This document shows, piece after piece, positions 25,708-33,953 of a DNA stretch of 64,000 nucleotides. The number at the start of each line of letters is the position of its first letter. The first letter of the stretch is position 1. This DNA is from DATBJJ01 sp036556425 (GTDB lineage Bacteria > Acidobacteriota > Vicinamibacteria > Vicinamibacterales > 2-12-FULL-66-21), in the NCBI GenBank assembly GCA_036556425.1, contig DATBJJ010000173.1, positions 1 to 64,000 on the forward strand. The letters are read 5' to 3'. Under the pieces are notes generated by a model. That model was not told the DNA's origin. It worked only from the letters and a program-made list of their open reading frames with translations, and did no database searches. The position numbers were made by a program, and so were the translations under genes.

Positions 25708-25935
25708 CTACGCGGAAGCTTTTGTGATCGTCGTGACCACGCCGAGGACGTAGTGCAGGTCCACGCGATCGCCCGGTTCGAGATTGCGGGGCATCGCTTC
25801 AGGTCCGACTCGAGCGAGGCTGACCTGACCTTGGGGATCTTCGGGATCGACGAAGTACACGTCGAGCGAAATCTGGCCGTGGATACTGACGGGCTGAATC
25901 TTCTTCACGAGCGCCACGCGTGTTCCCTTGAGCAT
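25708..25935 (-). CDS. Small beta-rich protein, 75 aa, last gene of operon
   Basis: Its ATG overlaps the stop of the upstream gene by one base (TAATG), so translation is coupled. The sequence is beta-rich with an OB/SH3-like feel (TRVALVKKIQPVSIHG, GQISLDVYFVDPED, GDRVDLHYVLGVVTTI). It has no signal peptide or membrane segment, unlike its exported neighbour. The family is not recognised. A metal- or nucleic-acid-binding barrel is possible but not shown. Confidence 0.65.
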   Translation of the reverse strand: MLKGTRVALVKKIQPVSIHGQISLDVYFVDPEDPQGQVSLARVGPEAMPRNLEPGDRVDLHYVLGVVTTITKASA

Positions 25936-27191
25936 TATTTCCGCCGTCCCTTCACGAAGACATCGATCGAATCCGGCCGCGGGTTGACGAACGACAGCCG
26001 CACGCGTCCGTCCTCGGTCTGAGAAATGGTGGCGGGAATCGAGCTCGTCGTCAAATACCAACCGCTGGGCAGGACGATGTCGTTGCGCGGACGGCCGAAG
26101 CTGCGGCGCCACATCAGTTGATCGTCGACGAGGTCGTAGCGCGCGGGATCGGTGTACGTCTCTTCGAGCCGCAGCCGGATGCTCTGGCCCTTCTTCACCG
26201 GCGCGAATCGGATCAGCACGATCTCGGAGTCGGCGCGCACGGGCTCGCCGATGTCGACCTTCGCCGCCGAGATTGCCTGGCCTTTCAGGATCTCGGTCTT
26301 GAGCGACTCGCCCGTGTCGAGGATCGTCGCGGACGGATCGGACACAGTGCTCCCCGCGCGAACGACGTTGACGTAGCGATCGGTCCCTTCGCGCGTCTCG
26401 GTGTAATCGTGATAGAGGCTGAACGCGTGCGTCTCCGGACTCTTCAGGAAGTACACGATCTCGCGATCCTGAAACGCGCGCTCCGAGACACGCACGCGCG
26501 ACATCGGCGGAAGCGGCGCCACGGGATCGGCTGGAGTCGCGGGGCGATCGGCCGTCGCCGTGCGCGGGGCCGACGGAGCCGTGCGCGGCGACACGGGGCG
26601 CGCGCGCAGCACGAGCGGCGCCTGCGACGGAAACGTGTTCATGAAGCTGATGCCGACTCGGCCGTCGTTTTCTTCGATCACCTGCGATGGAATGTTGCAC
26701 GAGGCGATCTCGAAGCCCGGCGGCAGGATGACAGCGTTCCTTTTGATGCCGAGCGGGCGATCGAACACGATCGCGGAGCCGTCGCGGAAGTAGCTCTTCG
26801 GATCCTTGTAGGTCTTGATGATGCGAATGCGGCCCTCGCCGCCCGCCGGCACGGGCCGCGCGAGCTCGACGCGAATGTAGCGTCCCTCGAGGCTGGCATT
26901 CGTCAGCCCCGAGTCGCGCGCCTCCTGCCCGCTGACCTCCTGGAATTTGAGCGGGGATCCGGTCATCAGATCGATGACCGATTCATCCGACGCGACGCTT
27001 CCAATGCGTATCGGATTGAAGAAGAACTTCGCGCCTGGCGTGACCGCGGTGACGTCGTAGACGATCTTGAACGACGCCGTCTCCGGCGCGAGGAGCTCGT
27101 AGCGCGTGTACTCGTCCTCGCTGCGGTTCTGCGCGGACGCGGGGATTGCCGTGGCGATCATGATCGCGGCCAGCACGAGTCGAGTTCGCAT
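25935..27191 (-). CDS. Secreted protein with internal duplication
   Basis: A 418-aa exported protein (signal peptide MRTRLVLAAIMIATAIPASA). It consists of two homologous halves joined by a Pro/Ala/Thr-rich linker (about 200-235). The first half has ETASFKIVYDV, IIKTYKDPKSYF, VILPPGFEIASCNIP and DGRVGISFMNTFP. The second repeats the order: ETHAFSLYHDY, LEETYTDPARYD, IVLPSGWYLTTSSIP and DGRVRLSFVNPRP. Each half is a beta-sandwich-like unit of about 170 residues. No known family is recognised. It is sixth gene of the TonB receptor operon and could be a periplasmic binding or envelope protein. The start may also be the ATG at 27203. Confidence 0.72.
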   Translation of the reverse strand: MRTRLVLAAIMIATAIPASAQNRSEDEYTRYELLAPETASFKIVYDVTAVTPGAKFFFNPIRIGSVASDESVIDLMTGSPLKFQEVSGQEARDSGLTNASLEGRYIRVELARPVPAGGEGRIRIIKTYKDPKSYFRDGSAIVFDRPLGIKRNAVILPPGFEIASCNIPSQVIEENDGRVGISFMNTFPSQAPLVLRARPVSPRTAPSAPRTATADRPATPADPVAPLPPMSRVRVSERAFQDREIVYFLKSPETHAFSLYHDYTETREGTDRYVNVVRAGSTVSDPSATILDTGESLKTEILKGQAISAAKVDIGEPVRADSEIVLIRFAPVKKGQSIRLRLEETYTDPARYDLVDDQLMWRRSFGRPRNDIVLPSGWYLTTSSIPATISQTEDGRVRLSFVNPRPDSIDVFVKGRRK

Positions 27192-27212
27192 GGTGCTCGT
27201 CATTCGCTGTCC

Positions 27213-27800
27213 TCAGTCCTTGGGCTTGTCAATGCGGCGCACGAAGGTCGCGGACGCGCCGAACGCCGGCGCCGCCGCCGTTTGCGTTCGAAGCCAGTCG
27301 CGCAGCTTGCTCGTCGGCGACACGATGAGCGCGTTCTCCTTCTGATCCAGCGTCACCTCCAGGCCCGGGATTGGCCGGCTCGTCCTGAGGTGATCCGAGA
27401 ACCAGTCGTACGCGAGCGGTGTGAGCTCGAGCGTGTCGCCCTCGAGACGCACGCGCAGGATCGCATGCGCCGGGATCAGGAACGATCCGTGATCCTGTCC
27501 GCGGGCCGGCATGACGTCGAGATAGCGATCGTTGCCGACGATCGTGAGGTATCCGGTCAGATCGCCCGTCTCGATCGGATGCTCGTAGTGGAGCCGGTAC
27601 GATTGCCATTCGCCGCGTGCGATTCGGACGGAGGACTTGTCGTCCGGACTCTGCCACGCGCCGACGAGCGCCGGCTCCCATGCGATCGTCGAATCGTCGT
27701 AGGCCGGATTGAGCGACAGCACGAGGCAGCCGGAGCTCGCGCACGCGAAGCAGGCGAAGACAACCACACTCGCCGCGGCTGGTGCGAGTCTTCTCGTCAT
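27213..27800 (-). CDS. Putative lipoprotein, 195 aa
   Basis: An exported lipoprotein: the signal peptide is followed by ASSGCLVLS, with the lipidated cysteine near residue 25. The mature part is beta-rich (GAWQSPDDKSSVRIARG, LTGYLTIVGNDRYLDVMPA, GDTLELTPLAYDWF) and resembles lipocalin-like single-domain envelope proteins, although no signature is decisive. The ATG overlaps the MFS stop by 4 bp (ATGA), placing it firmly in the operon. Confidence 0.7.
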   Translation of the reverse strand: MTRRLAPAAASVVVFACFACASSGCLVLSLNPAYDDSTIAWEPALVGAWQSPDDKSSVRIARGEWQSYRLHYEHPIETGDLTGYLTIVGNDRYLDVMPARGQDHGSFLIPAHAILRVRLEGDTLELTPLAYDWFSDHLRTSRPIPGLEVTLDQKENALIVSPTSKLRDWLRTQTAAAPAFGASATFVRRIDKPKD

Positions 27801-29056
27801 GCGAGCTCGCGGCCGCCCGTCTCGGGAATCTTGATCCACATCAGCGCCGCAAGCAGGAAGGCGACGGCCGTCGTCGACAACGCGACGTCGAAGCCTTTGC
27901 TCTGCGCGAGCGATCCGACGGTGTATGGAGCCGCCGCGCTCGCGATGCGTCCCATGTTGTACGTGAAGCCCTGAGCCGTTGCGCGAATATCGGTCGGATA
28001 GATCTCGGCGGTGACCGCGCCGAACCCGCTGAAATATCCGGTCGCGAAGAACGCGACGACCGGGCCGAGGATCAACAACGCGGTCGGCGCGCGCAACGAC
28101 GTGTACACGACGATCAGCACGGCGGCGGTGAGCAGATACATCACGTACGCGCGTTTGCGTCCGATCGCATCGCCAATGTAGCCGAACGTCACGTAGCCGA
28201 ACCACATGCCAATCTGCATCGCGATGATGAACCACGACATGTCCGTGGCCGAGAGACCGATGCCGCCCCTGGCCGGCGGCATCGTGAGGAATCCCGGCAG
28301 CCACAGATTGAATCCCCACCACGCGAAGAGCGTGCAGGCATTCATCAGAGTGACCGCGATCGTCACGGGCACACGGCCGCCGGCGAAGATGTCGGCCAGC
28401 CGGCCGCGCGGGGCCGCGGTGCCATGCGCGCGCAGCCACAGATCGGGTTCCCTCACGTTGCGGCGGACCCAGAGCGTCAAGCAGGCGGGCAGCACGCCGA
28501 CGAAGAACACGGTGCGCCACCCGAATCGCGGCAGCACGATCATCGTCACGATCGCGGCGAGGCCGTAGCCAATCGCCCACGCGCTCTGCATCAGGCCGAG
28601 CGCCTTGCCGCGGTGCTCGGCGGGCCACGTCTCTGAGACGAGCGCCGCGCCGCTCGCCCACTCGCCGCCCATGCCGATGCCGAGCAGGATTCGAAACAGC
28701 GCGAGCTGCAGCGCGGTCGTGGCGAAGCCGCAGGCGGCGGTGAAGATCGAATAGATCAGCACGCTCGCCATGAGCGCGCGCGTGCGCCCGTATCGATCCG
28801 CAACGACGCCGAAGATGAGGCCTCCGCCGGCCGCTGCGAGCAACGTCGCAGAGCCGATGGCGCCGGCGACGCGTGGAGAAAGCTGCAAGTCGGCAAGGAT
28901 CGAGGGAAGGAGCAGCGCGTAGAGCATCACGTCGAACGCGTCGAGCATCCATCCGAGGCCGGCGGCGATGAGCGCACGGCGCGCGTCGGGCGTGCCGTCG
29001 CCCCACCAACCGAAAAGTCCCGCGCCGCGGACGGCCGGACGCGCCGCGGAGATCAC
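27797..29056 (-). CDS. MFS transporter, sugar/acid symporter type
   Basis: A 419-aa major facilitator with 12 predicted membrane helices. The signature loop between helices 2 and 3 reads GVVADRYGRTRAL, helix 4-5 shows GIGMGGEWASGAALVSETWP, and the second half repeats GDAIGRKRAY and IYPTDIRATAQG. These match the sugar/aromatic acid:proton symporter branch of MFS. The start is a GTG at 29056 overlapping the pxpA stop by 4 bp (GTGA). By context it may import 5-oxoproline, a short peptide or an acid product released by the M20 dipeptidase. Confidence 0.9.
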   Translation of the reverse strand: MISAARPAVRGAGLFGWWGDGTPDARRALIAAGLGWMLDAFDVMLYALLLPSILADLQLSPRVAGAIGSATLLAAAGGGLIFGVVADRYGRTRALMASVLIYSIFTAACGFATTALQLALFRILLGIGMGGEWASGAALVSETWPAEHRGKALGLMQSAWAIGYGLAAIVTMIVLPRFGWRTVFFVGVLPACLTLWVRRNVREPDLWLRAHGTAAPRGRLADIFAGGRVPVTIAVTLMNACTLFAWWGFNLWLPGFLTMPPARGGIGLSATDMSWFIIAMQIGMWFGYVTFGYIGDAIGRKRAYVMYLLTAAVLIVVYTSLRAPTALLILGPVVAFFATGYFSGFGAVTAEIYPTDIRATAQGFTYNMGRIASAAAPYTVGSLAQSKGFDVALSTTAVAFLLAALMWIKIPETGGRELA

Positions 29057-29823
29057 GGCGCGGCTCCGGCGGCGAGCGGCCTCACGGCAATGCCGTGCGC
29101 TTCGAGTCCGGCGCGCAGCCGGCGCGTCAGCTCCGCGGCACCCGGCGTGTCGCCGTGCACGCACAGCGTGTCGACGTGAAGCGTCAGCCGCGACCCGTCC
29201 CGAGCGGTGACGGATCCCGCGCTCACCATCTCGATCGCGCGGCGGACGGCCTCTTCGGGATCGTGGAGGACGGAGCCTGACGTGCTTCGCGCCGCGAGCG
29301 TGCCGTCGCGCTCGTACGCGCGATCGGCAAATCCTTCGGCGGCAACGTGGAGACCTGCCGCTTCCCCCGCGCGAACGAGCTCCGATCCCGGCAGCCCGAA
29401 CATCACGAGCGAGCGATCGAACGCGCGAATCGCGCGCGCGATCGCGTCGGCCAGCCCGCGATCCGCCGCGGCCATGTTGTAGAGCGCGCCGTGCGCCTTC
29501 ACGTGCGCGAGCCGGACGCCTTCCGCCCGCGCGATCGCCTCGAGCGCGCCGATTTGATAGAGCACCATGTGCTCGACTTCGCGAGCCGACGCGCGCAGCT
29601 CCCGGCGGCCGAAGCCCGCGAGATCCGGAAAGCCCGGATGCGCTCCAACGGCCACGCCCGCCTCGCGCGCGAGCCGCACCGTCTGCCGCATGACGTCCGG
29701 ATCGCCGGCGTGGAATCCACACGCCACGTTCGCCGACGTGATGCTGCGCATGACGTCCGCATCCGCGCCGAGACGATATGCGCCAAACGATTCGCCGACG
29801 TCGCTGTTGAGATCGATGCGCAT
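29053..29823 (-). CDS. pxpA: 5-oxoprolinase subunit A (PxpA, LamB/YcsF family)
   Basis: A 256-aa YcsF/PxpA protein, part of the ATP-dependent 5-oxoprolinase that opens pyroglutamate to glutamate. Seen directly: the N-terminal DLNSDVGESFG signature, TSANVACGFHAGDP, GAHPGFPDLAGFGRR, VKAHGALYNMAA and a C-terminal LHVDTLCVHGDTPGAAEL. Length is standard. The usual partners PxpB and PxpC are not adjacent, so the complex must use genes elsewhere or the protein acts in another way. It overlaps the MFS gene by 4 bp and follows the M20 dipeptidase by 10 bp. Confidence 0.93.
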   Translation of the reverse strand: MRIDLNSDVGESFGAYRLGADADVMRSITSANVACGFHAGDPDVMRQTVRLAREAGVAVGAHPGFPDLAGFGRRELRASAREVEHMVLYQIGALEAIARAEGVRLAHVKAHGALYNMAAADRGLADAIARAIRAFDRSLVMFGLPGSELVRAGEAAGLHVAAEGFADRAYERDGTLAARSTSGSVLHDPEEAVRRAIEMVSAGSVTARDGSRLTLHVDTLCVHGDTPGAAELTRRLRAGLEAHGIAVRPLAAGAAP

Positions 29824-29833
29824 CCGATGGATG

Positions 29834-31348
29834 TCAACTCCTCAGTATCGCCGCCACGATCTCGATCGCCTGGAACAAGTGCCCGAGCCGGAGGTTCTCG
29901 TTCTCTTCGTGCTGATTGTTGTCGAAGTTCACGGTCGGCACCACTATCGCCGGAAAACGGAGCGCTTCGATGAAGGGCGCGATGGGTACGGTGCCGCCCA
30001 GTGTCCGCAGCTGAACCGGCGGCGCGCCGAACCATTGCTCGAGGCTCGCCGCGATCCGCTTCGCCTGCGGATCGAGCGGCGACGTGCGAAACGCGTTCGT
30101 CGTGGTCTTCGAAATGACGAGCGACGCGAGCTTCGCATGCTTCGCTCGATCGTCGTCCGTGGGGTCGCGATCGAGCAGATGGAAGCCCTGGGCGCGAACG
30201 TGCGCCCTCAGCTTCTCGACGAGATCCGGCGCGCTCGTTTCCTTCACGAGCCTGATGTCCATGGCCGCCGTCGCGCGGTCGGGAACGATCGTCCGCGCGC
30301 CTGCGCCGACGTGCGCGCTGGCAAGACCGCGAACGTTCAACGTCGGATACTGCAGCGCGTCCTGCAGATTCGGAAACGCTTTCTCCGGCGCCGCGACCCC
30401 GAACGTCGCGAGCATCTTCGCGGAATCGTCGGGTACGGCCGACACAATCGCGCGCTCCTCCGGTCCAAGCGGCGCGATGCCGTCATAAAAACCAGGCACC
30501 AGCACTCGCCCGTCGTCGTTCTTCATCGTCGCGAGCAGAGCGGCGAGCCGCTGCGCGGGATTCGCGATCCAGTTCCCGTAGTTGCCGCTGTGAACGCCGG
30601 CGCGCGGCCCGAAGACGGTGAGATCGAGCGTGACGATGCCGCGCGCGCCGTACGCGATCGTCGGCCGGGCGCTCGAATGGATCGGGCCGTCGAGGATGAT
30701 CATCAGATCCGCGCGCAGCTTGTCGCGGTACTTCGAGATCGCGGGAACGAGGCTGGGCGAGCTGTCCTCTTCTTCGCCGTCGAGGATCACGCGGACGTTC
30801 CACGCGGGCGCGACGCCGTTGGCCTTCAGCGCGTCGAGCGCGGCGCAGAGCGCCACGATCGGCGCTTTGTCGTCCGACGCGGATCGCGCGTAGATTCGCC
30901 AATCCGGCTCGAACGTCGTGCGGCGATCGCCGCCGCTCACGTCCGTCCCGCCGCGATCGATCCGGTCCGTTCTCAGCACCGGTTGAAACGGACTTGCCTG
31001 CCGCCAGGCCTTGGGCTCGACCGGCTGGCCATCGTAGTGGATGTAGAGGAGCAGCGTGCGGGACGCACCTGGAACCGACAGCTCGCCGTAGACCAGAGGG
31101 TTGCCGGCGGTCTCGAGGAGCTCCGATCGAAAGCCGCGTGCCGTCAGCATCCGCTGAAGATGTTCGGCGTTCTTTCGGATGTTCGGTCGATCCGCGGCGA
31201 CGTTGGGGATCGACAACAGATCGATGAGCTCGCGCACGATCCCCTGTTGGTGAGCTTGTACCCACGCGCGAACGCTCGACCGCGCATCGGGCGAAGGTTG
31301 AGCCGCAACTGTGAACGCGACGACGGCGGTAGTGATCAGTAGTTTCAC
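29834..31348 (-). CDS. M20-family dipeptidase/carboxypeptidase, exported
   Basis: A 504-aa zinc peptidase of the M20 family (carnosinase/DapE-like). The N-terminus is a signal peptide (VKLLITTAVVAFTVAAQ). Metal and catalytic residues are visible: HYDGQPV near 108 (zinc His and following Asp), RSASDDKAP near 163 (bridging Asp), LDGEEEDSSP near 195 (catalytic Glu pair) and the C-terminal HEENENLRLGHLF histidine. The dimerisation lid lies between about 225 and 370. It is exported to the periplasm, where it would trim dipeptides that enter through the TonB receptor encoded 14 bp upstream. Confidence 0.9.
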   Translation of the reverse strand: MKLLITTAVVAFTVAAQPSPDARSSVRAWVQAHQQGIVRELIDLLSIPNVAADRPNIRKNAEHLQRMLTARGFRSELLETAGNPLVYGELSVPGASRTLLLYIHYDGQPVEPKAWRQASPFQPVLRTDRIDRGGTDVSGGDRRTTFEPDWRIYARSASDDKAPIVALCAALDALKANGVAPAWNVRVILDGEEEDSSPSLVPAISKYRDKLRADLMIILDGPIHSSARPTIAYGARGIVTLDLTVFGPRAGVHSGNYGNWIANPAQRLAALLATMKNDDGRVLVPGFYDGIAPLGPEERAIVSAVPDDSAKMLATFGVAAPEKAFPNLQDALQYPTLNVRGLASAHVGAGARTIVPDRATAAMDIRLVKETSAPDLVEKLRAHVRAQGFHLLDRDPTDDDRAKHAKLASLVISKTTTNAFRTSPLDPQAKRIAASLEQWFGAPPVQLRTLGGTVPIAPFIEALRFPAIVVPTVNFDNNQHEENENLRLGHLFQAIEIVAAILRS

Positions 31349-31362
31349 ACTTCGAGTCCCCC

Positions 31363-33687
31363 TCAGAACTCGAACAGCAGTCCCGCCGACGGAACGACCG
31401 GAAGCAGCGACTCGAACACGCGGCGCGCCTCGAACGTGCGGCTGTCGATCGACGGCGGATGATAGCGAACGTTCTCGCGGTTCAACACGTTGATCACCTC
31501 CGCGAAGAGCGTCAGCCGCCGATGCGACCAGTCGAACGTCCGGTTCGCGCGCAGATCGAGGCGCGCGAACGACGGCAGGCGCAGCTCGTTCCGAACGTCG
31601 CTCAAGAAATACCGGCCGTCGGATTCGCGGTAGTAGCCGGGCGCGGGAAAGTTGCTGCCGACGCGCAGCTTGCCCGTCAGGCTCGTGCGCGGCGACAACC
31701 GATACAGCCCGTACAGATTGATCGTGTGCCGCTGATCGAGATCGCCCCAGAAAGATTCGCCGCTGACGACGTCGTGGTAGCGATTGCGCCCGTACGAGTA
31801 CGACACCCAACCGGAGAATCCCTTCGAGTCGAGCCGTTGAATCATCAGCTCGACGCCTCGCGAAGACCCGTCGAGGCGATTCTCGTAGCGCGCAGCGGTC
31901 GAGCCGCGCCGCAGCTGCCCGTTGAGCAGCAGCGTTTCAGCACCGGGCCGTCGCAGCATCGCACGCTCTTCGCGATCGAAGACGGTGATCTGCACGCGCG
32001 ATGACGCGCCGACTGACTGCTCCACGCCGACGTCGAGATGCGTCGCCTTCTCGCGATCGAGTCCCTCGGTGCCCCACGCGCCAATCACCTGCTCGAAATG
32101 CGGGAACTGTTGATACAGCCCCGACGCCGCACGAACCATCGTGCCGGACGCGGGTCTCCACAAAACCTGCAGCCATGGCGACGCCGTGGATTGATCGGTG
32201 AGGCTCCAGCGATCGACGCGGACGCCAGGCAGAATGCTCACCGACGGATGCACCGACCACCGCGCCGCGCCGTACGCGCCGACGCGGTTCGCGGATCCCG
32301 AATAATCGTTGACGATCCGAAACGTCGTCGACGTTGCTGGACGCTGGCGGCGCCGCGATTCGGCGAACGCGTCGACGTCCGCGCCGGCCTCGACGTCGAG
32401 CGCGGATACGATCTGATGGCGGACGTCGAAGCGCGCGCCAATCTGCCGCTCGCGGCCGCGATCCAGCTCCGTCGCTCGAATCGTCTCGTTGCGAAACCGG
32501 TTCACCCCGCCGAGCAGCCCCGCGCTGAGGACCGTCCGCGCCGACGTCCATCGCCATTTGCCGATCGCGACGGCCGACGAGTTGAAGCCGAGATAGAGAT
32601 CGTTGACGTCGACTTCGTCCGCCGGTTCTTCGAGACGCGATCGGCCCGCGAGCACGGTGAGCTCGACGCGATGCGACGGCGCGACGTCGTACACGAGCTT
32701 CGCCTGCGCATCCGAGAATCCGAACTGGACCTGATCGTCGACGAGGCGATCGAGCAGCATGTCGAGATAACTCTGCCGCGCGGAGACGAGCCACGACCCG
32801 CGCTGCGAGCGTCCCAACGGACCCTCGAGGACGACGGAGGCATTCGTGCCGCTGACGGCGGCTCGCGCGATGCGCCGCTGACGATCGCCGCCGCGCACGT
32901 TGAACTCCACGAGCGCGCCGGTGCGATTGCCCGACCGCTGCAGATATCCGCCGCTGACGAGCGACACGTCCTGCAGGATGTCGCTGTTGATCATCGCGAT
33001 CGAGCCGGAGCTCGACGCGTCCTCGACGGCGCGCACCGCGTGCAGCAGATACGGCGTCGTGAAGCCGTCGAGCGTCAGGTGCATGTGCGTGAAGCTGCTG
33101 CCGCGGACGCTGAACTCGCTGCGCAAATCGTCGCCCGTCGCGACGCCAGGCAGGACTTGAACGGCGCGCAGCGGATCGTCCGCGAGGACGCCCCGGAGGT
33201 TCTGAATGTCGGCGCTCCCCAGGACCTGCTGCGCCGGCGCGCCGGGGTCGGCGGATCGGAACCGATCCGCGCTGACGGTGACTTCCTCGGTGTGCGATCC
33301 CGCCCCGCCGGCGAGCGGAATCGTCACGTCGATGGATCCACCGTCCGGCACGGTGATTTCCTTCGTCGCGAGCGCATACCCGACGACCGAGACGCGCAAA
33401 CGCTGCACGCCTGCCCGCAAAACGAGCTCGAACCGGCCGTCCGCGTCCGTCACGGTCGACGGTGGGAGTGGGGTCTGACCCCCGATCTTGGTGCTCTCAG
33501 AAGCCACGCGAACGCGGCTCAGAGGGGCGCCTGTAGCTCCGTCGACGACGACCCCGTGCACCGTTCCCGATGACGGTTTTTGCGCGGCGCTCGGCCCGGC
33601 GCTCCACGCGGAAACGACAACAAGAAGGCCGATCGCGTAACGGAATACAAAACCGTAATCCGCGTGACGCTTTAGAGCATCAACCAT
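31363..33687 (-). CDS. TonB-dependent receptor with carboxypeptidase-regulatory-like domain
   Basis: A 774-aa outer-membrane receptor. A signal peptide (about 10-35) and an N-terminal carboxypeptidase-regulatory-like beta domain (about 40-125: GTVHGVVVDGATGAPLSRVRV, TVTDADGRFELVLRAG) are followed by a plug domain (about 140-250: RAVQVLPGVATGDDLRSEF, then SVRGSSFTHMHLTLDG). The beta-barrel ends at GLLFEF, a terminal Phe typical of outer-membrane proteins. It is first gene of a seven-gene operon. In the regulatory-like domain a GGGGTCTGACCCC palindrome is read as part of the coding sequence (GQTPLP). The ATG at 33687 gives the signal peptide; longer starts run through a terminator. Confidence 0.9.
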   Translation of the reverse strand: MVDALKRHADYGFVFRYAIGLLVVVSAWSAGPSAAQKPSSGTVHGVVVDGATGAPLSRVRVASESTKIGGQTPLPPSTVTDADGRFELVLRAGVQRLRVSVVGYALATKEITVPDGGSIDVTIPLAGGAGSHTEEVTVSADRFRSADPGAPAQQVLGSADIQNLRGVLADDPLRAVQVLPGVATGDDLRSEFSVRGSSFTHMHLTLDGFTTPYLLHAVRAVEDASSSGSIAMINSDILQDVSLVSGGYLQRSGNRTGALVEFNVRGGDRQRRIARAAVSGTNASVVLEGPLGRSQRGSWLVSARQSYLDMLLDRLVDDQVQFGFSDAQAKLVYDVAPSHRVELTVLAGRSRLEEPADEVDVNDLYLGFNSSAVAIGKWRWTSARTVLSAGLLGGVNRFRNETIRATELDRGRERQIGARFDVRHQIVSALDVEAGADVDAFAESRRRQRPATSTTFRIVNDYSGSANRVGAYGAARWSVHPSVSILPGVRVDRWSLTDQSTASPWLQVLWRPASGTMVRAASGLYQQFPHFEQVIGAWGTEGLDREKATHLDVGVEQSVGASSRVQITVFDREERAMLRRPGAETLLLNGQLRRGSTAARYENRLDGSSRGVELMIQRLDSKGFSGWVSYSYGRNRYHDVVSGESFWGDLDQRHTINLYGLYRLSPRTSLTGKLRVGSNFPAPGYYRESDGRYFLSDVRNELRLPSFARLDLRANRTFDWSHRRLTLFAEVINVLNRENVRYHPPSIDSRTFEARRVFESLLPVVPSAGLLFEF
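33470..33482. repeat. GGGGTCTGACCCC copy inside the receptor gene
   Basis: A single exact copy of the window's palindrome lies within the coding region of the TonB receptor, between its first domain strands. In frame it encodes GQTPL, and the surrounding 12-residue insertion breaks an otherwise normal carboxypeptidase-regulatory-like domain. It shows that the element can lodge inside a gene without ending the reading frame. Confidence 0.8.
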
Positions 33688-33734
33688 GGGGGAAGCGAAG
33701 AATACCAGCAAAATATCAGCGGAAATGCGAGAGA

Positions 33735-33883
33735 AACGCCCGGAAAAATGTGGGCATATCGCTTGCTCTACGCCGGGGTGCAGGCGGCCTGAATATTTAC
33801 GGCAGGGAGCCGTGAGTTGCTGGGGAGCCGGGTCGCCCGCAAGTAACCGGGGGGCATCGTCAATAACGGCGATGCCCTTTTTT
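33735..33883 (+). ncRNA. Candidate structured RNA, plus strand
   Basis: The divergent space between the receptor gene and the DGQHR gene holds several clean stems in a row on the plus strand. These are GCCC/GGGC near 33738-33754, CAGG-CGG-CCTG at 33781-33791, ACGGC-AGGGA-GCCGT at 33799-33813 and CGGG-TCG-CCCG at 33829-33839. An outer pair, CTTGC (33762-33766) with GCAAG (33839-33843), encloses most of them. An intrinsic terminator follows at once. No plus-strand gene follows for more than 1.3 kb, so a free-standing small RNA is more likely than a riboswitch. I do not recognise an Rfam family. No clear promoter was found. Confidence 0.45.
33852..33883 (+). terminator. Intrinsic terminator
   Basis: GGGCATCG (33852-33859), a 10-nt loop and CGATGCCC (33870-33877) form an 8-bp perfect stem followed by TTTTTT (33878-33883). 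This is a textbook Rho-independent terminator for a plus-strand transcript ending here. A second hairpin GGGGGA-CTTCG-TCCCCC at 33888-33904 follows just behind it. Confidence 0.85.
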
Positions 33884-33953
33884 ATTGGGGGGACTTCGTC
33901 CCCCAAACCCTCTTACACGCTCTCTTTCTTCCAACAGATCCGCGGGATCCGCG

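Noticed and set aside
33735..33883. Cobalamin, SAM or c-di-GMP riboswitch
   Set aside because: Only short look-alike stretches are present. Required core motifs, such as the B12 box or the GEMM GGGACGCAAAGCC segment, are absent, and no plus-strand gene follows.
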